Shown in pieces: positions 27,410 to 38,805 of a stretch of DNA of 64,000 nt. Made by a program: the position numbers and the translations under genes. A model generated the notes under the pieces. The model was not told the origin of the DNA. It saw only the letters and a program-made list of their open reading frames with translations, and searched no databases. How positions within the stretch are numbered: position 1 is the stretch's first letter; every line of letters starts with the position of its first letter. Source of the stretch: Unio delphinus (taxonomy: Eukaryota; Mollusca; Bivalvia; Unionida; Unionidae); assembly GCA_029339505.1 (NCBI GenBank), contig JAQISU010000171.1, forward strand, positions 1,647,501 to 1,711,500, read 5' to 3'.

Positions 27410-28642
27410 GCCTTCTGATGCAAGGCTCGCTGAGATGGCTCTAATCTCATGAGCGGTAATCTGCATGAGGCGACTCTAATCTTGTGAAACCTCAGAGTAC
27501 GCCGAGCGTATAACCCACTTCAGCCATGAAGGAAGGTTTTGAATGGTGATATCCCATTTCCCAGCTAACACCAGAAAAAAGAGGTGCTTGCATGTGAGCT
27601 GACTCAATTCTGTGCGTTTAAATGGTGCTAGAGTGCACAAACAGGATCTTGCATGGCTGCTGCTTCTGACCTATCTATAAAATAAGCGAGCTAATGACGA
27701 CTCTTTGATTGCCAATGCATGGTAACCTATATTTTGGCTACGATGCCTGGCTGCGTCAAGAGGACTACCGAACCATCTGATCTGAACTGAAGATAGTTCG
27801 GGTCACTGGAAAGGACATGTAACTCACTCACCCTGCATGCTAAAGCTAAGACTATCAAGAAACCCGATTTGTATGATAGTTGCTTGAACGAATTGTGGGC
27901 TAAAGACCCAATAATGTCTGAATTGAGCAATGTTAAAACCCAGGACAGATTCCATTTGGAAACAGGGTGAGGGATATTAGTCGATTGAACTCTAAAGTGG
28001 CTAAAAGATCTGACAGATCTTTGACATGGCTGATGTCACATTTACCATGATGGTGAAATGTGTCTGATATCATGGAGCGGTAGCATTTTATAGTAATTGG
28101 GGCCAACTGTTTCTCCTCGAAAAGCCAGAGAAAAAGTCGGCCAGTTGAGGGTTTATGACACTCAAAGGAACGATGTTAATGATATTGTACCAGTCCCTGA
28201 AAACATGCCACTTTCCCTCATAAGACGTCAGAGAAGAGGGCCTTCTTGTACTCGAGATCCTCTCCACAATCGAAGATTTAAATTGTTTGTCTCTTAAGGC
28301 CGTCTGGACAAGAGCCAAGCGTGAAGATAAAGATGGTTCGAACAGGGGTGGAGCACCCGTGACCGCGGTTGCATGAGAAGATTTGGGCTGACTGTAATCT
28401 TCCTGCATAGATCTATAGCCAGATCGAGTAGATCGGAGACCCAGGAGTTGTTCCATCTGAGAGGGGCAATCAGAATCATCTGACAGGTACGGCTCCTTAA
28501 CCACTGGATTATTTTCAGTGCCAAGACCTTGGGAGGTTAGAAGAATGCCCACAACCCCTACCAGCTGACGGACAGAGCATCCACGGCCCAAGCTTCTAGG
28601 TCTAGAACCGGAGAGAAGAAGGTGGACAATTTGCGATTCCAC
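27404..28642 (-). pseudogene. DIRS tyrosine recombinase, main piece
   Basis: The minus-strand sequence shows an N-terminal SAM-like region (SSLTSYEGKWHVFRDWYN) at 28,088-28,642. The catalytic Arg block (LALACRVSELHVLSSD) is near 27,800 and the H-x-x-R block (ITAHEIRAIS) near 27,440. Frameshifts lie near 28,090 and 27,940, and stops after 27,700. The frame is cut by the Polinton 12 codons after the H-x-x-R block; the tyrosine motif is at 8.8 kb. DIRS recombinases insert the circular DNA product of the element without target duplication. Confidence 0.85.
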
Positions 28643-28699
28643 CTTGTTGCAAAAAATCGATCATCGGACGTCCTAAAAGTGTGCAGTTTGGAAGAAATC

Positions 28700-29178
28700 C
28701 CGATTGACGGAGTGATCATTCCATGTGAATGACTGGATAGAGTGTCAGCTAAGACATTGAGTCTGCCGGGAATGTGTCTGATTTGTACATTAAGGTGTAG
28801 ATTGTCGCACCAATGTAGAAACTATCAGATCAGATTGCACAGATCTGGTGATTGGTGTCCCCTTGTTTTGAGGAGGCAAGACACCACCACAAAGTTGTCT
28901 CACACAAGGAGGACAGTTTTGAATAAGAGTTGATTCTGCCAGAAATGAAAGGCATTGATGACAGCCTTTATTGCTAAAAGGTTGATGTGGAGAGGTCTCT
29001 CCCCTCTCACCCAAATTCTTCTAACGGTATCGAAGTCCGGCAACAGGTGGGCACCGTAGGTACTGGTGGCGGAACATACCGTTATCTCGGCCTGGGGTAT
29101 CTCCAGAGGAATCCATGTGGACAGCCAAAAGGGGTTATGCCACTGATGCAAGAATGGTCTTATTTTGGGCGTGATCAT
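28700..29178 (-). pseudogene. DIRS RNase H remnant
   Basis: Pieces in shifting frames match the DIRS RNase H domain: TVCSATSTYGAHL (where the first catalytic Asp is expected but lost), LHINLLAIKAVINAFHFW, and IRHIPGRLNVLADTLS at the end. Several frameshifts; clearly inactive. Confidence 0.75.
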
Positions 29179-29720
29179 TATTGTGTGATTGAGGGGACTG
29201 GAAAAAGGACGCCATTATGCCAGTAAAGTCCTTTGTAAGGGGCGCATAAAAAGACGGCCGAGAAGATAAAAGTCCACCGCCAAATTGAATAATCCGAGGA
29301 GTTGCAAGAACTCTCTCACTGAAATGAACATCCTGCTGTAAACGGACTCTACGAATTCGACTATCCTGATGATCTCGAACGCGAGGAAGCCTTACCAGAT
29401 TCAGATCGGTGAGAATCTCCATACCCAGATATACCAAAGCTCTGGGATGGACAGAGATCGGACTTTATCCAGTTCACGAGCAAGCCTAGATGATGTAAAA
29501 GTGATATAAGATCGTTTCTGCCTTTGAGCAAAGTAAAACTTAACAGATGTTTCTGGAGGATGTCGTCCAAGTATACTGCCGTCACTATAGATGACGTCGA
29601 GCAGAACAGGGTGACGATGCAATACCTAACTTTGGTAAAAGCCCAAGGGTTGATGTTGAGGTCAAAAGGTATGACCTGGAACTGATAAGCCTAGTCCCGA
29701 TAAGCATAACGGAGGAATGT
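29135..29720 (-). pseudogene. DIRS reverse transcriptase remnant
   Basis: The active-site box VYLDDI is at about 29,562-29,573, followed by LISLLHHLGLLVNWIKSDLCPS and, after a frameshift near 29,437, the LGMEILTDLNLVRLP block of the palm-thumb region. Upstream RT motifs are decayed. Confidence 0.8.
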
Positions 29721-29864
29721 CCGTGACTCGGTGGATAGGGACGTGAAAATATGTGTCGGTCATAACTAGACTGACGGCATACCCGTCCCGTCGGATGGAA
29801 AGACGGCTTGATCAGGCCATCGCCACATTGAATTTCAGGGATAAAATGTATTGGTTGAGGCGAC

Positions 29865-29927
29865 TCAGGTCGATGAACGGCCTCTGGATAAGAAACAACT
29901 ATGAAAAAAACATCGGCTATTGCAGGG

Positions 29928-29972
<45 letters not shown>

Positions 29973-31273
29973 TTCTTCTATTTTTCGAAAAGCATCCTTC
30001 TCCCGATCTGACGGTACATTCGTTAAGAGGACAGAGGAGGACAGGGAAGGGGATGGATAAATGAAGTCCAAAGTCCCTCCAAAATGACCTGAATCACCCA
30101 AATGTTCTGAGGTAATAAAGTGGTCCAGTGGTCCTGAAATTGCAGGAAGCGGTCGCCATAGGTAAGCAGTCCGCTGGCGGTGGGCATTTATGTCAGCATC
30201 TAGAGTTAGGATGCTTGAAGGCGTAGAAACTTGGATTCTTGCCGCCTCTGTATGGTTGCCTCCTACCTTGATTAGACTGTTGGCTCCCAGCATTGGGTTG
30301 GGATCTATACTGTACATTTGATTGTAAGGATCCCTTCTTCCCTGATCCACCTATCATCCCTCCGCTGTAGCAGGGGATGATTGTTTCTAAACGCCTGCGA
30401 AAGTTGGGCGGCGAGTTGGAGGAGCAGTTCCTGAGCTGCCTGCTCCGAACTTTTTCAATTTTCTGCCAAAGAGTAAAGGTGACCCAAACTGAGACATCCG
30501 CAAAGCCATAGTAGAATGGGACTAGAGCGACGTGTTCCGCCGACGTGCGTCACGTCGTATCAGGTCGAAGTTGGCAGAAGCAGTAAACACATTGGCCATG
30601 GAATGGTGAGCTGCCCTGTTAATAACCCTAGCTATCCAGGCTGTCGCTTAACAAGCGTGGTCATTGCCGGATTTGTCTAGGTAGTCGGAAAATGGCTAGT
30701 GAAGCCAAGTATAACATTGAAGACGTAGCGACTACGTTTCGGACTAGCTTTTGACGTGTCATTGGAGATCAGTACTGAAGGCGTCTGATTGAGTTTTGTA
30801 CCAGCTACATTAGAACGTCGCTGGAAGTTAGCTTCATTTTTTTTTAACCGACTGGGGCAGAAGCAGGAAGGACATCGTCTCTTCCTCCCAATCAAGATCT
30901 ACAGATGCCTTAACTTTGTAGTCTTGAATGGCGGTAGGAGGTGGTGGGCACTCTGAAGTTCCCAACACCCTATAAATTCTTCCCCTGCGGCCTTGGAGCT
31001 AAGCTCAGTCCGTTCCATGACCGGATCTGTGTACGGCTAAAAATGTTTCGTCACACCACACTCACTGTGTGCTGAGTCGTGTTCTCCTCAACTCAGGCAT
31101 CCACTCGCAGCTGAACTGTCAATTTTCTTTTTTTTCAAACCAACTTTAAATTTTTTCTTATCTCCGTAATGCTTGCGCAGTGTAGCGAGCACTGCGCGCA
31201 CATCTACCATTCGCTCAGAGAGAACGTTGGTTCTGGTACAGCTTGCATATCTGTATAGCATACCAGGTGACAT
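29865..31273 (-). pseudogene. DIRS gag-like remnant
   Basis: Minus-strand frames carry low-complexity and basic pieces (for example KRRCPSCFCPSRLKKN near 30,880 and MSPGMLYRYASC at 31,273) where DIRS ORF1 is expected. No continuous frame. A (TTA)n microsatellite at 29,929-29,972 interrupts it. Assignment rests on position. Confidence 0.45.
29929..29972. repeat. (TTA)n microsatellite
   Basis: About 14 uninterrupted TTA units inside the DIRS remnant. Confidence 0.95.
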
Positions 31274-31329
31274 AGATGACGTAATTCCGTCATAATTGAC
31301 ACTTTCATTAATTTCTCCCTAGTGGAGAA

Positions 31330-31880
31330 GCCGTGAACATATGGACGGCCGGCACTGCCGCCTGGTGTGTCCGGGGAATGGTCGGCCTGAATGTCGGCGA
31401 CCGTCCGGCTATCGCTGGTACCGGCTGCTCCAATGGTCTGGCTGGACGGACAAATTTCTCACTAAAATCTCCATATAGTATTGATATGTTGTCGGCGGTA
31501 CGGTATGACGGACGGATTTGTCACTAAAATCCCCGTAAATCATAGTTGGTCAGCCCGTTTGAGCAATAAGGTCCCCATACTGGGACGGCACTACCGGCTG
31601 GTTTGTCTGGCGTGTGGCCCGCCGGAATGTCGGTGACTGAATGACCGGACTGGCTATCACCGGTACCAGCCTCTGCCACGGCTTGGCTGGACGGATACAT
31701 TTCTCATTAAAATCTCCGTCATAGTATTGACATGTTGCCGGCGGTACAGCTTGACGGACAGATTTGTCACCAAAATCCCTGTAAATCATAGTTGGTCGGA
31801 CCGTGTTAGTAATATGATGGGACGGCTGGACGGCCGGTGACGGCTGGACGGCAGGTGCGGTGACGGCGAGATTGCATAAT
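31330..31880. repeat. Direct repeat in the DIRS 5' region
   Basis: Two copies of a unit of about 270 bp, each with GACGGACxxATTTCTCA, GACGGACxGATTTGTCAC and CCxGTAAATCATAGTTGGTC. G+C is clearly higher than in the surroundings. It may be the promoter-leader region of the DIRS element or an inserted repeat. Confidence 0.6.
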
Positions 31881-32154
31881 GAAATGGATTCGATGGAACC
31901 AGTAAAAACCCCATGCGTCCTGACTTACTGGCCCGAAAGCCATGCTCGGACATGCGTGGGGACTTACGCCCACTGGGCAGCCTAAAATTGGGGGAACACT
32001 CCCCAAAAGATGTTAATAGCTACGCCGTAGTTTCCTGTACCCAACGACGCATCTGTTCAAAGGCGGACTGTTGTACAATGTCAACATCATTTCCTCCATT
32101 GCCACATTGCCAACACCCTTTTTGCCGTTCATGCATTTGTTGTTGACATCTCTA

Positions 32155-32505
32155 CTGAAACGACAAAGAAGATAAAACAAAGCACAAATTAGCAGCTCAG
32201 CATGTTATTAATTCGCTAATACCATAACTGTTACTAACGGAGGAAGCAACTCGTAAATGACAACACAAGTACCGCCATTAGCGAGTCGCAACTTTGTCGT
32301 CCAAAGACGAAGTCTACTGAAACGACAAAAGAAGATAACAAGCACAAATTAGCAATTTAGCACGTTATTAATTCGCTAATACCATAACCGTTACAAACGG
32401 AGTAAGCGAAATTATTCAGTGCCACGTGAACTCGTAAATGACAATACGAGTACCGCCATTAGCTTGCTCTGTCCACGTTGCAACGTGGTCGTCCAAAGAC
32501 GAAGT
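32155..32505. repeat. Tandem duplication of about 170 bp
   Basis: Two copies containing AGCACAAATTAGCA, TTATTAATTCGCTAATACCA, AGTACCGCCATTAGC and GTCGTCCAAAGACGAAGTC. The second copy carries a 20-30 bp insertion near its middle. Lies just inside the right DIRS terminal repeat. Confidence 0.85.
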
Positions 32506-32678
32506 CCATAAAGGTGACAAAATCACTCAAAATTTTGTAAAAGAATGTATACAACCTGTAAAAAAATGATTATCCAACACAATACTTCCAAATTTAACTT
32601 CGGATGGTCCGAATTTACACTAAGATGGCTTGGATTCATGGAGGTCTAATTGTACGTGTTTGCACAGTACAGCGAAGT

Positions 32679-32861
32679 TGAAAACCTGGCGACACCTAGT
32701 GGGTGGCAAGGAGAGGTAAGGGGTAAGAGTTATTGCCCTTTATCTATATTACATGGACAAAAAGACAAATTTTCGTCTTTTGGTAGGGCTGGATTCGCGA
32801 GGTAGCAGGCTTATATCCCCTAATGTTTATGTGATTAGGGAACGTATTCAAAAAGGAGAAA
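32679..32861. repeat. DIRS right inverted terminal repeat
   Basis: Inverse of the left repeat; extends a little further outward (GTATTCAAAAAGGAGAAA), and this extra end is copied in the internal complementary region at about 8,441-8,480. Confidence 0.86.
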
Positions 32862-33753
32862 TATAGAGTTGATATGGAATTTTAACAAAGATGGCACTAT
32901 GGCCTCTGACATGGAATTTAGCATGTAAATGACACTCTGGAGTCTAAATTGGAATGGAAAGTTACAATGTCCATAGGTTTAACGCTGTGGATCTCTAGGT
33001 TCTTGAACAGAATTTAAATATTAAGGCTATACATTTGTTTGGCATGTGGTGGCGACCATATGGGCACTACCGTAAATCTATGACGGTGAGTCTCCTTAGT
33101 CTGTTCTTCAATACCATGTGGGGCTAAGGTTGTAGAGAGTATGCTGATGATAATATAATTAGATAGAGGAGACAATTGTTTTACAATGTTTATTAGTGAT
33201 TTGATATTTAATTCGTACACCTACTTTTACATTCTACCATGCGTGATCAGTAAATAAAATGGTGTTGACCAACATAAATTCGTGTTAGATAGTAAATTTT
33301 GTTTATTAATTGTTGACCACTAGGTGTTAGATAATATATGCAACATCACACTTAATGTTAGATACCCAAAGAGTAACACAACGTTACATTTGTGTCATGG
33401 ACCTTAGGGCTGCAATACCCTCCACAAATTAAAGCCTTAGTGTTAAGTTCGCGTTACGGACGCTAGAGATCCACAACGTGAAACCTTTTCCCGTTTTGAA
33501 CAATATGATTCCCCTTAGTTGCCATAGTACCATTCCCACGCTAAAATCCTGTTTTTGGTCTTAGTGCAACTTTAAAAAGAATTGTAGGTTCTATTTTAAG
33601 ATTCCGGTGCAAGCTATGGTGCCATTTCTAGATATTGCTTTCTAATGTTAATTGCACATTAAGTTCGCGACTGAATGGTGCCTCCATCCCCCGCTGAAAC
33701 TGACAGCAAGATGAGAATATTCACACAGTGTAAGATATTATTTTATTTTGCAG
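32862..33753. other. Probable intron sequence
   Basis: No repeat family, RNA gene or convincing exon is seen until the pyrimidine-rich tract before the transmembrane exon. Confidence 0.45.
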
Positions 33754-33838
33754 TTGGAGTAATAACAGTTGGAGTAATAACAGTTGGAACAGTTATGTTT
33801 GTGGTACTCGGTTTGTTAGTTGGAGTTTGGATTTCCAG
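33754..33838 (+). CDS. Transmembrane exon of a host membrane receptor
   Basis: An 85-bp exon between a good acceptor (ATTTTATTTTGCAG) and donor (CCAG-GTAACC). It enters in phase 1 and leaves in phase 2. The peptide is almost entirely hydrophobic (VITVGTVMFVVLGLLVGVWI), long enough to span a membrane once, with no charged residue. The outgoing phase matches the tail exon at 37,370 exactly, giving a basic stop-transfer sequence RKLRRHRKK after the membrane segment. The incoming phase matches the duplicated Ser/Thr stalk exons. The first 30 bp are an imperfect internal duplication (GGAGTAATAACAGTT twice). Confidence 0.68.
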
Positions 33839-33965
33839 GTAACCATATAGATAGCTTGGATTTCCAGGTAACCATATAGATAGCTTGGATTTGCAGGTAA
33901 CCATATAGATAGCTTGGATTTGCAGGTAACCATATAGATAGCTTGGATTTGCAAGTAACCATATA
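33822..33965. repeat. 29-bp tandem repeat that duplicates a splice donor
   Basis: The unit GTAACCATATAGATAGCTTG plus GATTTCCAG or GATTTGCAG begins at the exon end and repeats about 4.5 times. Each copy recreates the CAG-GTAACC donor. Confidence 0.9.
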
Positions 33966-34079
33966 AATAGCTATCACCAAATTTCCACTGAAAATTGATA
34001 TTCAACGTTTTACTCATCATTTTGTGTTATCTAAATTTCATAGATATAGGCTTTTTGCTATGCTCCACCAAATCATGCT

Positions 34080-34205
34080 ATGTGTGTCAGATTGTAAAGA
34101 TACATGTAACTTTGAGACGAAATGTGTGTCAGATTGTAAAGATACATGTAACTTTGAGACGAAATGTGTGTCAGATTGTAAAGATACATGTAACTTTTAG
34201 ACGAA
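34080..34205. repeat. 42-bp repeat, three copies
   Basis: Three nearly identical units containing GTGTCAGATTGTAAAGATAC and ATGTAACTTTGAGACGAAA. Confidence 0.95.
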
Positions 34206-34610
34206 ATGTCTCCGAAGATTGCTTCGATTGTGTCTGAATAGATAGTTAAAAAGGAAATACTATGAAAGAGTCTCACTTGTGTGATGTTTATGTAATTAAA
34301 GATGTCTGGTTTTATAATTTTGTACATATGTAGCTATAAGTCTGTAAATATTGATAATTGTGTATAAATGGTATAAATTTATAATTTTGCTGATACGTTT
34401 CTTTGTAACTTTTTAATGGTCTAATACGAGGTAGTTTCAAATACAATGCTTATATTACACAGTGTCGAGCATTACAACACAAGTCCATACTGCTCATTTC
34501 AAAACAATTAGTATTTTATAAATAGGTATACATTATTATCAGGAGTGACTTTAATTGTAATTCAAAAAATGATTTTCAATAGGATTGTTAGTATATGAAT
34601 AATTTAAAAG
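34206..34610. other. Anonymous intron sequence
   Basis: AT-rich; nothing recognised. Confidence 0.4.
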
Positions 34611-34885
34611 TTCGCCAGTCCCATCCACAGTCACAGTTCTTCAGTCCCAGCCACAATCACGGTTATCCATTCACATCCACAATCACAGCTCTCCATTCAC
34701 ATCCACAATCACAGCTCTAGTCCCATCAACAATCACAGCTATCCATTCACATCCACATTCACAGCTATCCATTCACATCCACATTCACAGCTATCCATTC
34801 ACAACTCTTCAGTCCCATCCACAATCACACCTAACCAGTCACATCCACAGTCACAGATATCCATTCACATCCTCAATCACATATG
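34611..34885. repeat. Minisatellite of about 27 bp
   Basis: About ten copies of CCATTCACATCCACAATCAC followed by AGCTAT, AGCTCT or similar. Confidence 0.88.
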
Positions 34886-34934
34886 TGTAAATATTCAAAA
34901 ACGTGTATTAATCGCAATTGTACACGAGATGCTC

Positions 34935-35264
34935 AGTAACATGTTTGTTTGCTTGATTAGAATTTTTAACGTAGCTTTAACAATTTTTCAGTATATCGCT
35001 ACGATGTCTGCAGTGAGGCAGTTTATACTGATGTCTACCACTGGGGCATCATGCCGCAGACATGTAACATGATGTCCCACCCAGTCACATTATCCTGACA
35101 CCAGGCTGACCAGTCCTAACACTAACCTCTTAATGCTGAACGTCAAGCGAGGCAGCTGTTAGTACCAATTTTGTAAGTCTTTGGTATGACTCGGCCGGGG
35201 ATCGAACCCACGACCTCCCGCTTCCGCGGCGGACGCTCTAACCACTAGGCCACCGGAGCGGTTG
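34935..35264 (-). mobile_element. tRNA-derived SINE, copy 1
   Basis: On the minus strand the head has polymerase III boxes: an A-box-like TGGCCTAGTGGTTAGAGCG (about 35,234-35,252) and B box GGGTTCGATCC (35,199-35,209). A conserved central domain follows (AGGATAATGTGACTGGGTGG, CATGTCTGCGGCATGATG, AACTGCCTCACTGCAGACAT) and then an AT-rich tail with CAAACAAACA. The same element recurs at 48.7-49.3 kb. The central domain resembles the conserved cores of invertebrate SINEs, but I cannot name the family with certainty. Confidence 0.85.
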
Positions 35265-35295
35265 CTGCTGCTCAGTAACAGACTAACTCGACAAT

Positions 35296-35298
<3 letters not shown>

Positions 35299-35364
<66 letters not shown>
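35299..35364. repeat. (TA)n microsatellite
   Basis: An uninterrupted TA run just beyond the SINE head. Confidence 0.97.
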
Positions 35365-35367
<3 letters not shown>

Positions 35368-35779
35368 ATGTTTTCATTATGTAGAGGTTACAATGAAATG
35401 GAAATAGAAGAAATAAACCCAATTAATTAAGAACACAATTGCTCATTGAGAGAAATATCAAGAAATAAACTCTTAATTTTCATTTTCGATACAGAACAAC
35501 TGAAATACTTTAGTAAAAAATGTAATATACGTCATCTGACTTACTGATAAACACCTGCTTATTGAGAGGTAAGGTGTGTTACCATTTAATCATTTTAATT
35601 TAAGTGACTTTTTAATTCAGCTTTGTATTTGTTCTTAATCGTAAAATTTTTTCTATTAAAATAAAAGCTATGTAATAAAAATTCCTCATATGGGCAATGA
35701 TTTGGTATTATATTCATGGAACTCGTCAAATAAAGCACAGAATTTCCTATATGTTAATACACCTACGTTACTTGATATA
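35365..35779. other. Anonymous intron sequence
   Basis: AT-rich; no exon or repeat recognised. Confidence 0.4.
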
Positions 35780-37090
35780 TGGTCATACACATTTAATGTA
35801 ATTGCTAAATGGTCATGCGCATGTAACATACTTGCTTTTTGGTCTTACACATGTAACTTACTTGATATATGATCATATACATGCAGCGGATTTAATATAT
35901 GACCAACTTCATGTAACTTATTTGATACCCGGTTATACTCATGTAACTTATTTGATGCATGGTCATACACAAGTAACTTACTTGATACATGGTCATACAT
36001 ATGTAACTTATTTGATACATGGTCATACACATGAAACTTATTCGATACATGGTCATACATATGTAACTTATTTGATACATGGTCATACTCATGTAACTTA
36101 TTTGATGCATGGTTATACACATGTAACGTATTCGATGCTAGGTCATACACGTTATTTATTTGATGCATGCACATAAACATGTAACATATTTGATGCATGG
36201 TCATATACACATGTAACTTTGTTGAAACTTTTCATATTCAGGTAGCTTATTTGATACATGGTCATACACATGTAACGTATTTGAAACATGGTCATAACCA
36301 TGTAACATTTTTGATACATGGTCATACTTATGTAACTTATTTCATGCATGTTCATACTCACGTAACGTATTTGATACATGGGTCATACACATGTAACTTA
36401 TTTGATGCATGGTCATACACATGTAACTTATTTGATGCATGGTCATACCTTCGTAACTTATTTGATGCACGGTCATACATTCGTAACTTATTTGATACAC
36501 GGGTCACACACATGTAACTTATTTGATGCATGGTCATACACATGTAACTTATTTGATGCATGGTCATACACATGTAACCTATTTGATGCATGGTCATACA
36601 CATGTAACTTATTTGATGCATGGTCACACACATGTAACTTATTTGATGCATGGTCATACATTCGTAACTTATTTGATACACGGGTCACACACATGTATCT
36701 TATTTGATGCATGGTCATACACATGTAACTTATTTGATACATGGTCATACTCATGTAACCTTTTTGATGCATGGTCATACACATGTAGCTTTTTGATGCA
36801 TGGTCATACATATGTAACTTATTTGATACATGATCATACATATGTAACTTATTTGATACATGGTGATACCCATGAAACATTTTTGATGCACGGTCATACA
36901 CATGTAACATATTTGATACATGGGTTACACACATGTAACTCTTTTGATGCATGGTCACACACATGTAACTTATTTGATGCTTGGTCATACATATGTAACA
37001 TATTTGATACTTGGTCATACACATGTAACTTATTTGATACATGGTCATACACATGTAACTTATTTGATACATGGTCATACACATTTTCGT
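35780..37090. repeat. 30-bp satellite array in the receptor intron
   Basis: About 43 copies of a 30-bp unit (ATGTAACTTATTTGATGCAT followed by GGTCATACAC). Since 30 is a multiple of three, long open frames cross it on both strands; their 10-residue periods show they come from the repeat. Lies between the transmembrane and tail exons. Confidence 0.96.
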
Positions 37091-37369
37091 GGTGATGCAG
37101 TATACCTAGATATTAGATATACTGTCGGTCGGGAAACGAAGAAGGCGACTAATATGTCTGAATTAAAACAATGAGTTCCTTAAAATTATACGTCAATCTC
37201 AGGCATGGTCGAAAACAATCGATTCAGACTTGGACGTTTATAATTGGCAGGTCGATGAAACGTACTCATGTTTAAGGTTGTGCAACTTAGATCGTTTTAT
37301 ATTTCATGCCTACAAAGCCGATGCTATGACATTTATGTAAACAATAATTGTCTTTCACATCTGATTCAG

Positions 37370-37922
37370 AAAACTGCGTCGACATAGGAAGAAGGTAGAA
37401 CCCTTTGAGCTGCAACCCATCGCGTCCAAACCTTCGAGTATAGCTGATGAAAGGGGATATTCTTCATCTGCAGCACATTGTATTAACCCATGCTACACAC
37501 ACAGTTCAAATGCGTCTCGCTCAGGTAATAAAGCATTGATTAATGACAAGACAGACAATGCAAATTACGAATATGCCTCGGCTTTTCAATCAACGCCCGC
37601 ACAATGGACGGATGATACTTACGATACTACAGGAGATAAAGCAAAGCCTCGCTTCTATGGTGCATACGATCACATACAAACACACTTCGACGAGGAATAC
37701 GATGCAACACATTTGACGATACGTACAAGGCTCGATGCATGTGAAATATATGATCACGTGACAATATGTTCTGATGATATATATGATGAAACATGTGTGG
37801 CACAAGCTTCCACTATACAATATAAATCCTATAATCATGTTACAAAAGGCACGTGCGAAACGCCTGTCAGTCAACAAAATATCATTAACAGCCAGGACAA
37901 TATTTATGAACTTGTAGCATGA
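37370..37922 (+). CDS. Terminal exon: tyrosine-rich cytoplasmic tail of a receptor
   Basis: The exon starts after TTCACATCTGATTCAG and joins the transmembrane exon in frame. It begins RKLRRHRKKVEPFELQPIAS, a basic stop-transfer and juxtamembrane segment, and runs 183 residues to TGA. The tail holds about ten tyrosines in acidic or small-residue contexts, several in YxxV/I/L form (AYDHIQ, IYDHVTI, SYNHVT, IYELVA), as in SH2-binding phosphotyrosine tails. No kinase or TIR domain. Similar tyrosine-rich tails are common in molluscan MEGF- or scavenger-receptor-like proteins; that is an impression, not an assignment. AATAAA at 38,044-38,049 is a plausible poly(A) signal about 120 bp past the stop. 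Confidence 0.66.
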
Positions 37923-38043
37923 CAGCGATATTTCTCTAACTCATGTTTTAATAGCATTTATCAAGTCAGAAATAATGCAGGAATAACAGAAGTAACTAAA
38001 GTGTTGGAATATATGCGCACATTTCAAGAGGTTCGTGTCTCAG

Positions 38044-38049
38044 AATAAA
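38044..38049 (+). terminator. Candidate poly(A) signal of the receptor gene
   Basis: AATAAA 122 bp past the stop codon of the tail exon, before the next minisatellite. Confidence 0.5.
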
Positions 38050-38094
38050 CAAAAAGGAAAATCAATAGTATAAATACTATACACTGACAAAATA

Positions 38095-38410
38095 ATTTTG
38101 TATTTGTATATACTGACAAAAAATTCTTAACTGTACATACTGAAACACAAGTTGACAACTGCATTTACTGACACAAATTAATAGCTGTACATACTGAAAC
38201 ACAAGTTGTCAACTGCATACGCTGACACAAATTGATAACTGTACATACTGACACACAAGTTGTCAACTGCATTTACTGACACAAATTGACAACTGTACAT
38301 ACAGACACACAAGATGTCAATTGAATATACACCAATATACACATTGGTAAATGTATATAGTGACACACAAATTGGTAACTGTAAATACTGACAAACTAGT
38401 AACTGTAAAT
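38095..38410. repeat. Minisatellite of about 54 bp
   Basis: About five copies of a unit joining ACTGTACATACTGACACACA, AGTTGTCAACTGCATTTACT and GACACAAATTG. Confidence 0.9.
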
Positions 38411-38805
38411 ACTGACAAAGTGGTAACTATACAAATCAGTCTCCAAATGTTTCAACCTAATCAAGCTATCAGGGTCATTTAACTTTATAAATAAAGAACA
38501 ATTTTAATATAAAACCAAAACAAGAACGAAAACACGTGATGGAAAAAGCTGAGAGAAAACTTATACCATGTCTGAAGAAAGGGAAAATCTGTTTAAAAAA
38601 GGATAAATAAAAAATAAAAAGGTTTGAAAAATCAGAAAATGTGGAAACTACTTTATATTTTCTGCAAATTTTAATTTAAACATCTCTTCCACTGTGCGGT
38701 GATTTGAGACGATACAAATAACCATATTTGCATCAATCAAGATTATTGCATCTTGTTCATCGGACACACGAATGTTTCCCAACCTGTAAATCAGTCTTAT
38801 AACAG
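38411..38805. other. Anonymous AT-rich spacer
   Basis: Adenine-rich; no gene or repeat recognised. Confidence 0.4.

Larger units (their letters stand above)
8116..32861 (-). mobile_element. DIRS-type retrotransposon, split by a Polinton
   Basis: On the minus strand I can follow decayed gag-like sequence, reverse transcriptase (YLDD), RNase H and a tyrosine recombinase with the DIRS H-x-x-R motif AHEIRAIS. The element has inverted terminal repeats (about 8,142-8,312 and 32,679-32,861). Near the left end an internal complementary region matches both outer ends, which is the DIRS-1 replication architecture. Without the Polinton and one target duplication the element is about 6.2 kb, a usual DIRS size. 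All its reading frames carry frameshifts or stops, so it is not autonomous. Ends were set from the internal complementary region and are good to a few bases. Confidence 0.85.

Noticed and set aside
35199..35264. A tRNA gene
   Set aside because: A and B boxes are present, but there is no full cloverleaf and the sequence continues into a conserved SINE body that recurs elsewhere in the window.
35802..37095. Several 100-200 codon frames on both strands (TYLMHGHTHV and related repeats)
   Set aside because: All derive from the 30-bp satellite, whose length is a multiple of three; both strands are open at once.
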